Shown piece after piece: positions 46,967 through 57,714 of a stretch of 64,000 nt of DNA; position 1 is the stretch's first letter; every line of letters begins with the position of its first letter. A model generated the notes under the pieces. The model was given only the letters and a program-made list of their open reading frames with translations, did no database searches and was not told the DNA's origin. The stretch comes from Amblyomma americanum (taxonomy: Eukaryota; Arthropoda; Arachnida; Ixodida; Ixodidae). The stretch covers positions 47,613,772 through 47,677,771 of the forward strand of contig NC_135500.1 in assembly GCF_052857255.1 (NCBI RefSeq), read 5' to 3'. Position numbers and translations under genes: made by a program.

Positions 46967-49210
46967 TGTTTTCGTGAAACGTTTGCGAAGCTACTATAGT
47001 ACGCTGGCTCTAGACACATCTCGCCTAAGCGCGGATGACGCAAAGTGCACGCGGGTTCAAGGCGGCTATGCAGTATTGCAGTGATATTGCTTAGCGAAGA
47101 TGTATGGGCGGAAAAGTATACCTGATAAACGTGCGCCTTACGCACGGCTAAGTGCTATGCCTGCGTTTCTTGCTGAAGGTGCGCTGCGCATTACATTAAG
47201 CAGCGCGAGATAGAAAATATTTTCACCCGATCGTCTAAACTCTGCTCAAGTCGCGCCGACCGCTCCGAGTGTTTTGGGCTGCGCGCCAGCCGGACAAGGG
47301 TCACACAAGTGAACTCGCCGATTCACGATTCATTTGAGTGTGTCTCACGAATATCAACAGAATATGGCAGCATCACGTGAGCGCATGCGCTATAAGCCAT
47401 GTACATACGTTTACTGCGGTGGTCTTGATCCGAACGTTCTGCTCCTCACTGACATTGAACACTAGAATCGTGCTGTAATGCCTAGAGTAAGGAAGCGATG
47501 GGCGGAAGTTTTAGAGCCCTGAATTTAAGTCGGCTCTGCTTCATAGATACGCGAACTGCAAAGAAGAAATATAGATAAATGCCTTATTCAAAATATCCGC
47601 TATGCGATAACTAGAGAATAAATCTGACTGTTACGCGGCTAAAGCAATACAATTGAAACATTTACTAGTGTATAGGCAGCAGAATGTACACTAAATGCCA
47701 GAACTATACCTAGCGGCAAGCACGAAGAAATATCTAGTTCATTCAACGTGAGTGTTAGTGTTCATAGTACGCCTCCATTAATGTGTTTTCATTATTTCTG
47801 TAGTAGTTTACAATTCGATTGTAATTATTTTATTGCCACGAATTTACGTCTTCACAATCCAGCACCGTGTGTGGCACTGAAAGCCAGCAATATACATAAC
47901 TGGTCCTGCACATTAAGCAAGTAAACAAAAATTGAAACAAAGTTTGAAGAAAATGTCCGTATACGACTTGCTCACAGTCAAACATCTTTAACAAGACGGC
48001 AACACATAGCTACGCAAACATGTAATACACATTCAAGTTTCTTGACGCACATTGACAACAAAGTACAGAAAAAAACAGGCAGCAATGACATCAACTTCAC
48101 GCGAACAGAATTTACAACAAATTCTCCTATGGCTTTTTTCTCCGCCAATTACTATTAGATAAACAGGAAGAGTGTTGGAAAGGGTGAGACTGTGCCGTAT
48201 AATGAGGCACTGCTCAATTTCGTGTAGCGCTGAGCCAACCACCAGATCGTTAGCAAGCAAGGATTAGTTTAAGACAAGGGGCATTAAGGAGAGCTTCAAC
48301 AAATACGGTAAGCATAAACTAATATCCTTGACTTAACGACACGAGCATGCCTCGAAGCACGCTCAATATTTGCATGTATTATCTGCTACCGAACGAAAAG
48401 ATGACTGGCCGATTATGGTGATCAAGTTCGTCACTTATGTATTGTTACGTTCACACATCGACAAAGGCAACCAAGTTTTCTTACGTAGACCGGAGACAGG
48501 CCGGACATGAAGCGCACATTCGAGACTAGACCACACCGTCAGCAAAATGTTCACGGATGTCCCAGCCGTTATGCACAGCGATAAAATTTAATAAAAGACT
48601 CCAGCGAATATGACTTTCCTGTCCGTGCGTCGCCCGTTGAAAGAAAGCAGACTCCTTCCGAGGACCCCACACGTGCCTGTTGCAATCCTCACGACCAAGT
48701 TTCGGCCTCTTTAGTAAATCTAGAACATGTGACATTCGCACGCACACAGTAAAGCACAGAATAGGCTACAACACCCTGGACGAGCAGCAGTGACCAGGAG
48801 AGACGAAGCACACGTACCGAAAGTGACAGCGTAAGATTTCACTCTCGATAGCGTCGTAAAGAAACACATGCGGCGTGCCAGACCGCAGGAAGGGAATAAA
48901 ATAAGACTTGTCTACATAGAGTAAGCAGTTTGAGCAACACAAATGCTTTCCTTCGCTAGTACTCACAACAACCTCATAACCACCGCCGCCTACCCGCAAC
49001 GCAGCACATGTTCCGAAGCATCGATAAGTCAAAGCGCTGCACTGAACTAGCAAAACTGTGTCCTCCGGGCTTCCGCAGCGCTGCGACACGCCAGAACAAG
49101 CTACGCGAATATCTCACTAATAACGCAGTCCTGACGCGCACACAGTTCGGACACGAGTATGGCAGGCAAGCCAGCGCGCCACCGTAAACAAACCGTCTCC
49201 GGCTCCTCAC
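46967..49210. other. Unassigned 2.2 kb, mostly AT-rich
   Basis: No gene or known repeat is recognised. If the first exon proposed at 49211-49270 is real, this would be the start of its first intron. Confidence 0.35.
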
Positions 49211-49270
49211 CTTGGCAGTTCTCGCACCGTTGTGGTTGCGCCGACCCAGGTCCGCACTCTTGGCCGTCAT
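49211..49270 (-). CDS. Candidate first coding exon of a cellular gene
   Basis: On the minus strand an ATG at 49270-49268 opens 20 codons (MTAKSADLGRRNHNGARTAK) that end exactly at 49211 before GTGAGG, a good splice donor, in phase 0. The exon sits inside a CpG-rich stretch that looks like a promoter, which is unlike the surrounding repeats. The peptide matches no family I know. Downstream exons would lie left of 49210 or be far away; none was found. It could instead be 5' UTR, since a separate upstream ATG (in CCAAAATGGCG near 49425) opens a short frame. The call is an inference from sequence context. Confidence 0.3.
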
Positions 49271-49610
49271 TCCGCGGCAGAGAGCTGTATCCACAGCGCA
49301 CACAATATCACTAGCACCAAACGGAAAAAAGTGAGACGCACGCTGGCGATCACCGATCACGCAGTACCGAGATTCACCACATTCCGACAGCGGACCGGTC
49401 GGGGAAACAACCACTGCAGGACGCCATTTTGGAGGAGACGGAAAGCGACGAGAAAGGGAGACAAAACCGAGAAAAGTAGAGGAACCAGTCCGCATTGACG
49501 CGCGCCCGTGCGGGCGCAGCTGGAACTCGTCAGAAGTGAAAATTGAGTGAGTTTCGGTTTCGGCTTCGAGAGCGGATAAGTGGAAGAACGGCTTCTTTGC
49601 CGAAACACAA
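49271..49610 (-). promoter_or_regulatory. Possible CpG-rich promoter
   Basis: The interval has many CpG dinucleotides (for example GCCCGCACGGGCGCGCG near 49497-49515) in an otherwise AT-rich, CpG-poor area. It contains CCTCCAAAATGGCG near 49425, close to a YY1-type CCAT/AAGATGGCGGC element. No TATA box was seen. Together with the exon and donor at 49211 it suggests a CpG-type promoter firing leftward. Confidence 0.35.
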
Positions 49611-49689
49611 TCACCGGATCTTTAAAGGGACATTGTTGTTCTCCTTTCCGTAATCGCTTTTTAGTATTGTAGCAACTTCTTGGAAAATA

Positions 49690-50935
49690 AACTTAATGTT
49701 TTGTTTGTTAACTGTCGGAGCTTGAAAAATAAGGTAGACGAGTTAGCACATTTTCTTTCCGCTGTCCAAACACACATAGTGACCGGAACTGAATCCTGGC
49801 TTCATGAATCCGTCGCCAAAACCCAGGTTTTTCCGTATGGTTAGGAAGTTTACCGGTGTGACAGAAACACACATGGTGGCGGCGTTTTTCTTCTCATTAA
49901 TTCAGTGTAGTAAACTATCTACTTTTTGAAATTATTCTGAATCCATATGGTGCAGGGTTAGAATGAGCAATGGCAATTACCGCGCTTTTGGGTCTTTTTA
50001 CCGGTCTCCTAGTTCTTGAAATCTGGTATCATTTAACGAGCTATCAAACTTTTTAACTACCGTAAATACTGAGTATATATTTGGGGGCGACTTTAACATG
50101 CCTGCTGTTGACTGGCAAAAATGGAAAACCTGTGTTCACAGATTCTACTGTCCTACCTCTTTCCCTTTCAGTGTATATTACAACTAATGGACTAACCCAA
50201 TTCGTGCACGAATGCACGCGACGAGGTCATTTTTCTGCCATTACATTGGCTTTGTTTTTCGTTAGCTCTGAGACGTCGATCCAAAATGTAGCTGTCATCC
50301 CTGGTTTCAGTGATCACGATTGCGTTGTTGCCATGTGCAGTGCCGCTACAGTTAGATCAGCCCATAAATATCCTAGAAAGGTTTTTTCTACGACCGAGGG
50401 GATTACACGTCTTTATCAAGAGAGCTATCTAATTTCTTCCCTATTTTTGATGAGGTCAGCCAGTCAGTGGACATAAAAGACGGTTGGATTATTTTTAGAG
50501 ATAAATTAAAGGCTTTAACTGAAAAATATTTACCTTCCAAACTTTTGACAACTAGACGCCTGAATGATAGACTTTAGGTGGATAAGAAAACTCGCTCGCT
50601 AATTATCAAGAAACGCCGCCTGTATGCTTCGTATTTAAAGACTCGCAATCAGTCTATGCTCCAGGAAATACGTCACGTGAACTACAAAAGTAAGCAAAAA
50701 ATAAAGGTAAATAAACAAAATTATATTTCATCGCTTGACGAAAAGTTTAGGGATAATCCTAAAGAATTTTGAAAATTTGTTAATATAAATAGTAAAGAGG
50801 CCACCACTGTCCCTAGTTTACCAGATGGCGAGAAAACAGTGCTTGATGATTATGAGAAGGCTTGCTGTCTGAATTCCTATTTTAAGAGGGGTTTTTTTCT
50901 GAGACATACAGTGATGAATAGGACAAGCTGTCGAG
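49690..50935 (+). mobile_element. LINE endonuclease and linker fragment
   Basis: The plus strand reads LFVNCRSLKNKVDELAHFLS at about 49703, IVTGTESWLHESV at 49780, GGGVFLLINS near 49875, FGGDFNMPAVDW near 50085, and VIPGFSDHDCVVAM at 50297, which together form an apurinic-type endonuclease. The linker continues KDGWIIFRDKLKALTEKYLP, RSLIIKKRRLYASYLKTR and FRDNPKEF. Frame shifts and stops occur throughout. It stops before the reverse transcriptase, where the second Penelope pair begins. It differs from the CR1-like copies at 1-2462 and 17300-21855. Confidence 0.75.
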
Positions 50936-50974
50936 CTAGTGGGTGGGGTTCCATTCTTTTGTTGACAGCGCTTA

Positions 50975-53166
50975 AAAAACACGGACAGAAATCATAGAAG
51001 ACGACGGCACAGGCGCTGAACTTCGACTTTATTCAAGAACAGCGAAACACTGCATATATACCCAAAACACAGGCGCCAACAAGCGGCGGAAACTTTATGC
51101 ACTCGTGGCGACAGAAATGATATGACAAGTAGTGGTAAAATGACAAGGGCTATAAACCAAAGAATTGAACAGGGAAAGAAAAAAACCAGAACAAGATGAG
51201 ACAAAAAAACATCTTTACCGAGTCATTTCAAAAAGAAACACCTCCGACACGTGAAATAGTGGTGCGGTTTTACTAAAGGAATTTGCAAGAAGGGGTCCGA
51301 TAACATTGAACCAAAACATACACACCGACAGATGAAACAAGGTGACAAATGAGAAAGGCGTAGTGGTAAGAAAAAAACACGCAATGAAAACACAATAGTG
51401 ATCGGGTACGGAAAGGAAAATTTAACAACACAGATGAAGCCAACAATTAACGCAGCTAAACACAGGAGATGAAGTGCGCTAGATAACTAAAATGATAAAA
51501 AACAGGGGTCAGCAAGGAAGGTGAAGCCAACAAAAAACACGGCTGAAGGTATAAGATGAGATGCAGTAAAACTGAGAGAGAAAGATAAAATATGAAAAAA
51601 ATGAAATTCAACAAAAAGTAAGTCTAAAAGCAAGAAAAAAATAGTAATAAAAGCGATAAAAGGGAGATTAGGGAAAAAAGCACAGAGAATGTAACTCCTT
51701 TCTAAAACCAAGATTGAGTCAAACAGATTCAGAATGAAGGGCTAACTTTTTTTCCGGCAGTGAAACCGAGGGAGCGCTTACACATTCACCTTCGTGCCTC
51801 AAAATCTCGGTGGCTTCCACTATTTCACGTGTCAGCTTGTTCCGGTGCTTTTTTACACAGTGGCGTTTTCGAGCATTTGGTGGCATGGCTTTTTTGGGTC
51901 ACAATTTCGGCAGTGGACTCGCACATTCCTGAGTGATGTACCTGATAAATCATTCTTGTGCTGCCTTGCCGTTCATTGATGCATTGGCCTGTTTGGCCGA
52001 CGTACACCTTGCGGCAAGACAAAGGAATTGAGTAGACGACGTCTTCCGCGCATGCCATTGAGGGATTTCTGCGCCGAGTGGTGCAACCTCTGTCCCTTTT
52101 TTCTTTTTCATTTACAATCCCACAGACCTGCGTTAGGCGCTGGGGGGGGGGGGGGGGGGGGGGAAGACAAGGTCTACTCCTGCTTTCCTTCCAGTTTTCT
52201 TAAGGTTGTGTGAAATTTCGTGCATGTAAGGGATAACAGCAACCTTTTTATATTGCTTACGCGCTTGAGCCGGTGTCCCACTTTTTTCGCGCTTGATACA
52301 TTTTGGCACTTTTTCTGCAACAGAGCTAAGCAGTTGTGACGGGCACCCTGATTGCGTGAGCCTGCATATCTGGTTTGTGAAGCTTTCTTGCAATTTGTGC
52401 TCGCATGACTTGTTGAAGGCATTAATAAAGGTAGACTGAATGATACTTCTTTTCACCAGGTTCGAGTGGGCGGATTCGTAAGGTAAGATGGCCTTTTTGC
52501 CCCTTGGTTCAAATGCCCAGCACACGTGACTGGGCGTAGACAATCCTTATCTCCAGGAAGCGCATGGAATTATTGTCCGGCAATTCGTGAGTTAGTTCGA
52601 ATGGAGCCAGGGTACCCTTAAAAACACTAATAATTTGAGGCACTTCCTGAGTAAATGCTTCGTTGCCGCAGTCTAAAAGGACTAAGAAATCGTACACGAA
52701 GCGAAAAATTTTTGAACGCTTGACTGTTCGAAGCGGTTCCTGAGAGCTCTGTCATGCATAGCAAGAAAAAGATCGCTGAGCACGGGTGCAATGCATGATC
52801 CTATGCAAATTCCTTGCTTTTTAATGAAGCCTGAACCATTCCGTTCCTCAACTGTTGACTTTAGGTTAGAGCAATTCCAAGAAACCATCCACCGAAACTA
52901 CACACTTATTATGGAAAGGTATGGCTCCGTGATTGTCGATAGCTTCGCGAACGCATTTTATGAGGTCATTTTGAGGGATAGAATAAAATAAGTCCTTAAC
53001 GTCTATAGAAAACCCGCGAAAGACTTTACCTCTATTCTCATTCATAAACCCAATGACTTGTTCCGAGTCCTTCACCAGATAGGGATTGTCAATAGAAAGC
53101 AAATTCAGGTTATCTTGCAAGTACTTAGCTACGTCTAAGTACTTGTAAAAAAAGTTGCTGCCACAC
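50975..53166 (-). mobile_element. Penelope-like element 2, left arm
   Basis: Minus-strand reading from 53166: FYKYLDVAKYLQDNLNLLSI, GFSIDVKDLFYSIPQNDL, KKQGICIGSCIAPVLSDLFL, then a frame-shifted YDFLVLLD block (the catalytic Asp region), MRFLEIRIVYAQS, KKAILPYESAHSNLVKRSII, and a GIY-YIG endonuclease, VVYSIPLSCRKVYVGQTGQC near 52035-51975. A 22-bp G run on the plus strand (52142-52163) interrupts the segment between these domains. The 3' UTR has AATAAAG (complement near 51030) and extends to about 50975. The sequence is a different family from Penelope element 1. The N-terminal third of the protein is missing. Confidence 0.85.
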
Positions 53167-53903
53167 TGTGTCAATCATTGTCACTACGCAAGCCAAACGC
53201 CTGTCTGATGCAGGTTTCCCAGCAGAAATGTTGAGAGCGGTCGCTGAATCTGTATCTAAGGAGGTGAACGGCGGGGTCAAGAAGACAAGCAATGATGCCA
53301 CTGACAAAAGAAAAAAAATTTCAAGTCATGCCTTATTTGCACAAAGTGGCGCACAATGTTAAGAAAATCGCCGAGCGCCAAGGGGTCAATTTGATTTTTT
53401 CGGTTCCCGTTCAGCTTTCAGGTCTTTGTGCACGAATTATGCCTGGCGGAAATAAGAAGCGTTGCACGACCGAATACAGCACTATGTACTCAAAGCGCCG
53501 GACCGAAGTGATTTATAAGATTCCGCTGACCTGCGGAAAATTTTACATAGGTCAGACGGGTGACTGTGTGAACGAGAAAAGGCGCTAGCACCGAACAAAA
53601 GTTGGCGCTGGTGAAGATCGCAATCTTGCTTGGCACTGCAGTAGATGTCACGGAAAATGTTCTCCACGTTTGTCTGATGTCAACATTCTGGGCTATGGAA
53701 AAACACGAAAGGCCCGCGAAATATTTGAGGCCTTTCAAATAGCAAAACATGGCGATGCTTGCGTCAGTTCCCCATCGCTAGCGCTGACGATAAAATAATT
53801 TGATTATTTTAATAACCATGTTTGAGTGCCTGTCTTGCCTTGGCGCATGCGTTGAGATTACTTGGCGGTCTGTTCTCAATAAAGATTTCCGTTGTTAGTC
53901 CAG
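53167..53903 (+). mobile_element. Penelope-like element 2, right arm
   Basis: The plus-strand arm begins abruptly after the reverse transcriptase, head-to-head with the left arm: RLSDAGFPAEMLRAVAES, VMPYLHKVAHNVKKIAERQG, VNLIFSVPVQLSGLC, then GIY-YIG with VIYKIPLTCGKFYIGQTGDC at about 53509-53568, and a 3' UTR with AATAAAG at 53879-53885. The Harbinger transposon inserted at 53903; the rest of the 3' UTR appears at 59878-59937 (ending near GTCTTTTTTGGCTGG). A stop follows NEKRR where Arg-Glu-His would be usual. Confidence 0.82.
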
Positions 53904-54126
53904 GGCCCGGATTACGGAACTAGCTCTGACCGCTCTACAATTGAGAGCGCTCTAAAATGCCGCTCCTATTGGTTGCCGGCGCAATTTTGAAAAGTTGCGT
54001 CACGGGAAGCTGCAATGGCGTCACGGATGACAAAAAACACATGACGTTGCACAACTAATTATGCCCGCGGTTTTAGACTGTTTTTTGCGAGCGCGAAGAT
54101 TCGGTCTAAAGAGTTTTAGAGGGAAA

Positions 54127-55789
54127 ATGGCGGCGGCTGCGGCGTCTGCTATCAATTGGTGTCGGAGGCGGTTACGTCGGCGCCAGCAACGACGAAGGAC
54201 GGTTTACGAGGACGCGTATGACTTGCCGGACGAGCTGTTCCGTCGCTTATTTCGACTGGATAAGGAGAAAGTGGAGTGGTTGTGCGGCGAACTTGCCGAC
54301 GAACTGCGAGACATAGGGACGAGCGCTTTGTCGGTGCAGCGGCAGGTGCTGTGCGCTCTCCGTTTTTTTGCCTCAGGGGGCTTTCAAGTGTGTGTCGGCA
54401 ACGAGCAGACCGTCGGCCTCGCACAACCGACTGTCAGCAAGTGCGTGTGGCTGAGGCCATATGCAAAGACGGCGCACAGAAGGGATGCGTGCGTTTCCCT
54501 GTGCACCCCGAGGAAAAGGCGGCAGCGAAGGCGACCTTCCTTCCCCACGGCACCATCCGCGGCGTCGTCGGCTGCGTCGACGGCATGCTGATTGCCATAA
54601 AAGCGCCGCGGGGAGGCCCAGCAAAGTGGGCAGCATTCTGGAGCCGCAAAGAAAACTACGCGGGCAGCACCATGATCGTGAGTAGACTGGTTTTCTGAGC
54701 GCATGTGTTCGAAAGCCGCGACATCGACAGTGGAAGTTCACGACTAAGTTTCTCGCAGATCTGCGACAAAAACATGAAGATCCTTCCGGTCGACCCTCGC
54801 TGCCCAGGGTCTGGTCACGATGCCTTTTCTTGGCGTTATTCATGGCTGCGCCGGAAGGTGCAGCACGGGCTGCTGAAGGATGGAGAGTTTCTTCTGGGTA
54901 AGCAGCTTGTTGGTCATCGTGCCGCTTCGACAGCACATATTAAATTACAGTACTGCGCAGTGCCTCATACCTAAATGAGGCGGGTTATAACATGGAAGGC
55001 ATGTAACAGTATGATGTATCGTATTTATTTTTGTGTATTTACTTTTACTACCGGAGAAGAGGCACAAGACACATAGTTAAAAAGTGAATCGTATTGCAAG
55101 CGTAAAACACCAAGGCAAAAGAGGTGTGCACATCGCTAGTGTTGTGTAGGATATCACACTACATGATTAAGTTAGAAGGCTGTGCTTACAGAGGTACCCC
55201 TTAGTCGTGAATCATCTGCATGCCTATGAGTTCTGGTTCAGCATTTTGGTTTTGCGCTGCTTGGTATGAATCATTTATTGCACAGAAAGCAACACACTTC
55301 ACTGCAAATTTTGGTCGTGCAGGAGACAGCGGATATCCAATGGAGCCGTTGCTGCTCACACCAGTGTCAGGGCATTCGGATCCAAACGCTGCAGAAGGGC
55401 AGCACAACGCAGCACGTGCCTCAATGTGATGTGTTGTGGAACACTGCATTGGCGTTCTGAAATTCCGCTTCCAGTGCCTTCAACGGTACCGGACACTCCA
55501 CTAGGAGCCGGAGCGGGCGGTGGTCATCATTGCAGCGTGTGCTGCGTTGCACAACATCTGTCTAGAGGAAGCCCTGGCCGCAGACGAAGACGACACTACC
55601 GATGGCCCTCACAACAATGAGCCACCTCTTATTGCCGGGTACTTGGCGGGGACAGGATACATCATGACTTACCTGCGTGGTAGAGCCATGCGAGACCGTA
55701 TCATTGTCCTCTTTGGCACAACTCGTCCGCAGATGCAAGCACACCTGCACACGGTGCGGCGACAGCGGCAACAGCACCAGAGGCAGTAA
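54127..55789 (+). pseudogene. PIF/Harbinger transposase, spliced, broken
   Basis: The protein reads AYDLPDELFRRLFRLDKEKV, ALSVQRQVLCALRFFASGGF, GLAQPTVSKCV, ICKDGAQKGCVRFPVHPEE, GCVDGMLIAIKAPRGGPA, YAGSTMI, then ICDKNMKILPVDPRCPGSGH, GEFLL-GDSGYPMEPLLLTPV, VVEHCIGVLKFRFQCLQRYR and VVIIAACAALHNICLEEA. Candidate DDE residues are kept: Asp in VDG, Asp in GHDAF, Glu in VVEHCIG. Two introns fit conserved protein joins exactly: 54678-54758 (GTGAGT...CAG) and 54898-55322 (GTAAGC...CAG). Damage: a frame shift near 54445, TGA at the usual Arg codon after RASM (about 55427-55432) and TAG after RTLH. The start at 54127 was chosen for its context; 54061 is also in frame. Confidence 0.88.
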
Positions 55790-55939
55790 GCTCTACACCA
55801 TCTGGCAGCTGTGGATGCAATGACTCACCATGCTGGCGTGGCAAGTTGTCGCAGCCACTCTTGCTCATGGCAGTGCCATTACCTTGTGTTTGTGCATGAG
55901 ACCCTGTGTGATATCATGCCCTTGGCCACAGGTAGCCAC

Positions 55940-56190
55940 ATTGCAGCATTTCTAAAATACTTTTCCTTACGTGTGCTTGAAAGCCTCCAGTGGCAAGATA
56001 TCAAGTGCACAAACCAGCTGCTGCTCCACCGACAGTGTTCACCAGTATGCCTTTCAGTGCATCGGCAAGCTTGCCGCACAGCTTGCCGCACTTTCTCCTT
56101 CTCAAGTCGAAATACACGCAGAAACAGCTCGTCCAACAAGTGAAATGTATCCTTTTACACCGTCTTTCGCCGTTGCTTATGTCGACCTGC
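55940..56190 (-). pseudogene. Inverted Harbinger transposase N-terminal fragment
   Basis: Minus-strand translation gives LDELFLRVFRLEKEKV at about 56136-56089 and, in another frame, LSVEQQLVCALDILPLEAFK at about 56040-55980. These parallel LPDELFRRLFRLDKEKV and LSVQRQVLCALRFFASGGFQ of the transposase at 54127, in the same order. It is a diverged, truncated second copy lying in opposite orientation inside the same element. Confidence 0.65.
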
Positions 56191-56529
56191 CCATTTAGCC
56201 ATACACTTGCTTGCGGTCACTACAAGTTTGGTGAACGGCGCACGAGGAAAAAGTGTAGTGCGGAGACGGCAAGGCACCATTAAAGCGTTTGTTTTTGCAA
56301 CACATTTATTCATTGGTCACAATAATTATTTTTGCAGCAGCTCTTCATACCAGTTTCCCAACTGTAACACCGCAGGGAAGCAAAAGCATCTAGCATCAAC
56401 AGTGATTCGCATATGCCTTGCCGAGTGCTGCGCAGAGATTGCACAAAAACAGTTGTATCTTACACTGTGGCCAAACGGGCGAGTTGGCTGTTTATTTTTA
56501 AGGGTGAACAGTGCTAAAGACATAGCCGG

Positions 56530-56579
56530 AAAGCAGAGGAAACACAGGACGAGCGCTCGTCCTATGTTTTCTTTGCTTT
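56530..56579. repeat. Near-perfect 50-bp palindrome
   Basis: Two 25-bp arms meet without a spacer at 56554/56555, with about three mismatches. The centre GGACGAGCGCTCGTCC is a perfect 16-bp palindrome. It could form a cruciform or hairpin. It may be the fused ends of a small element. Confidence 0.8.
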
Positions 56580-56590
56580 CCATCAAAGTC

Positions 56591-57714
56591 TTACGCGCTG
56601 CTTGCCCTTAAAAAAAGCTTAATCTTGACTGCAAGCTTCAATGCTAGTAATCACAGGTTTGGCATGTTGTGCATACTTGTAGGCCGTTGTAGCCCAGGTT
56701 TGCACTTTACTGGAACACATTACACAACTGATGGGGTGCACAGCAAGTGCTACACAAGACATTGCTCTTCGTAGATTTTACTGGAATAAAAAACAATGTG
56801 ACGTGTACAAGGCACACGAGTATCACAGACGATGACGCCAACATGGCTGCGTTTGAAGTCGTAAAGGGACCCACCCACGAACGAGAGCCATTAACATTGT
56901 TGCATTATACCTTTAAAGGAGGAGCTCAAACGTCCCCCAAATATTTTTTGCCTGCATTCAACGCCAGTTCAGAAGTGACTTTGGACGAATGCAGGCAAGC
57001 CTCAGTTTTCCTCGGGTCTCTTGAGGATAGAACATGTTACAGTGCACACAGTGGACACTGTACGGAAAAGAAGGAAAAGTAATGCGAAAGCAAACTTAAC
57101 AGGCACAAAATCGAAGTGTTCAAAATTTATCCAGAGTCCCCATATGACGCCCCTCATAGCTACAATCATTTCAGAACAATTTGCCCCACAGATTGCACTT
57201 GCAAATGAAAGAAAACAAGCACTAGAAATTGCACCTTGTGCAGCTCCCACAGCTGCAGGTAAACAATTGAAAGAAATGGAAAATAAAAACAGTCTATGAG
57301 GCTTCCACACCTGGCATAAATTAAAATACATTACTCGAAGAAAATAAAGTGTGTGAAACGTCTGGGCCTGCAGAGCTTACAAGAAAAAAATGATGCTATA
57401 GCACATGGCAGAGGTGATCCCGAATAAATACATTAACAGAAATCTGACAGAGAAGCAAATAATGTAAATACAAACAAACATGAAACAGCACTTCAAAAAC
57501 ACAAACTAAAAATGGTAGGTCTCTGCAACTGGAAGAAAAGCAAACAATACATGTAAATAAAAGATACACAAAAAACAGAAATTTTAAAATGCAAACTTAA
57601 AATAGTTCAATGTGTCTGCACCTGGCAATAATGTTCTTGAATAAATATAGACATATGAAGCTGTTCTTTCATAAATATAAGAACACGCAAATAATGCAAA
57701 TAAAGATGAACAAT
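56591..57714. other. Harbinger interior without recognised gene
   Basis: A plus-strand frame at 57021-57299 (92 residues, Lys-rich start and IALANERKQALEIAPCAAPT) and an overlapping one at 56747-57082 have no domain I know. Several short A/T-rich, AATAAA-containing stretches occur at 57300-57700. It may be the intergenic part of the transposon. Confidence 0.35.

Noticed and set aside
48974..49495. 173-residue minus-strand frame as a complete protein
   Set aside because: It runs through the proposed promoter and first intron, has no domain, and its open length is explained by high GC content; the short exon with a donor is the better, though uncertain, reading.
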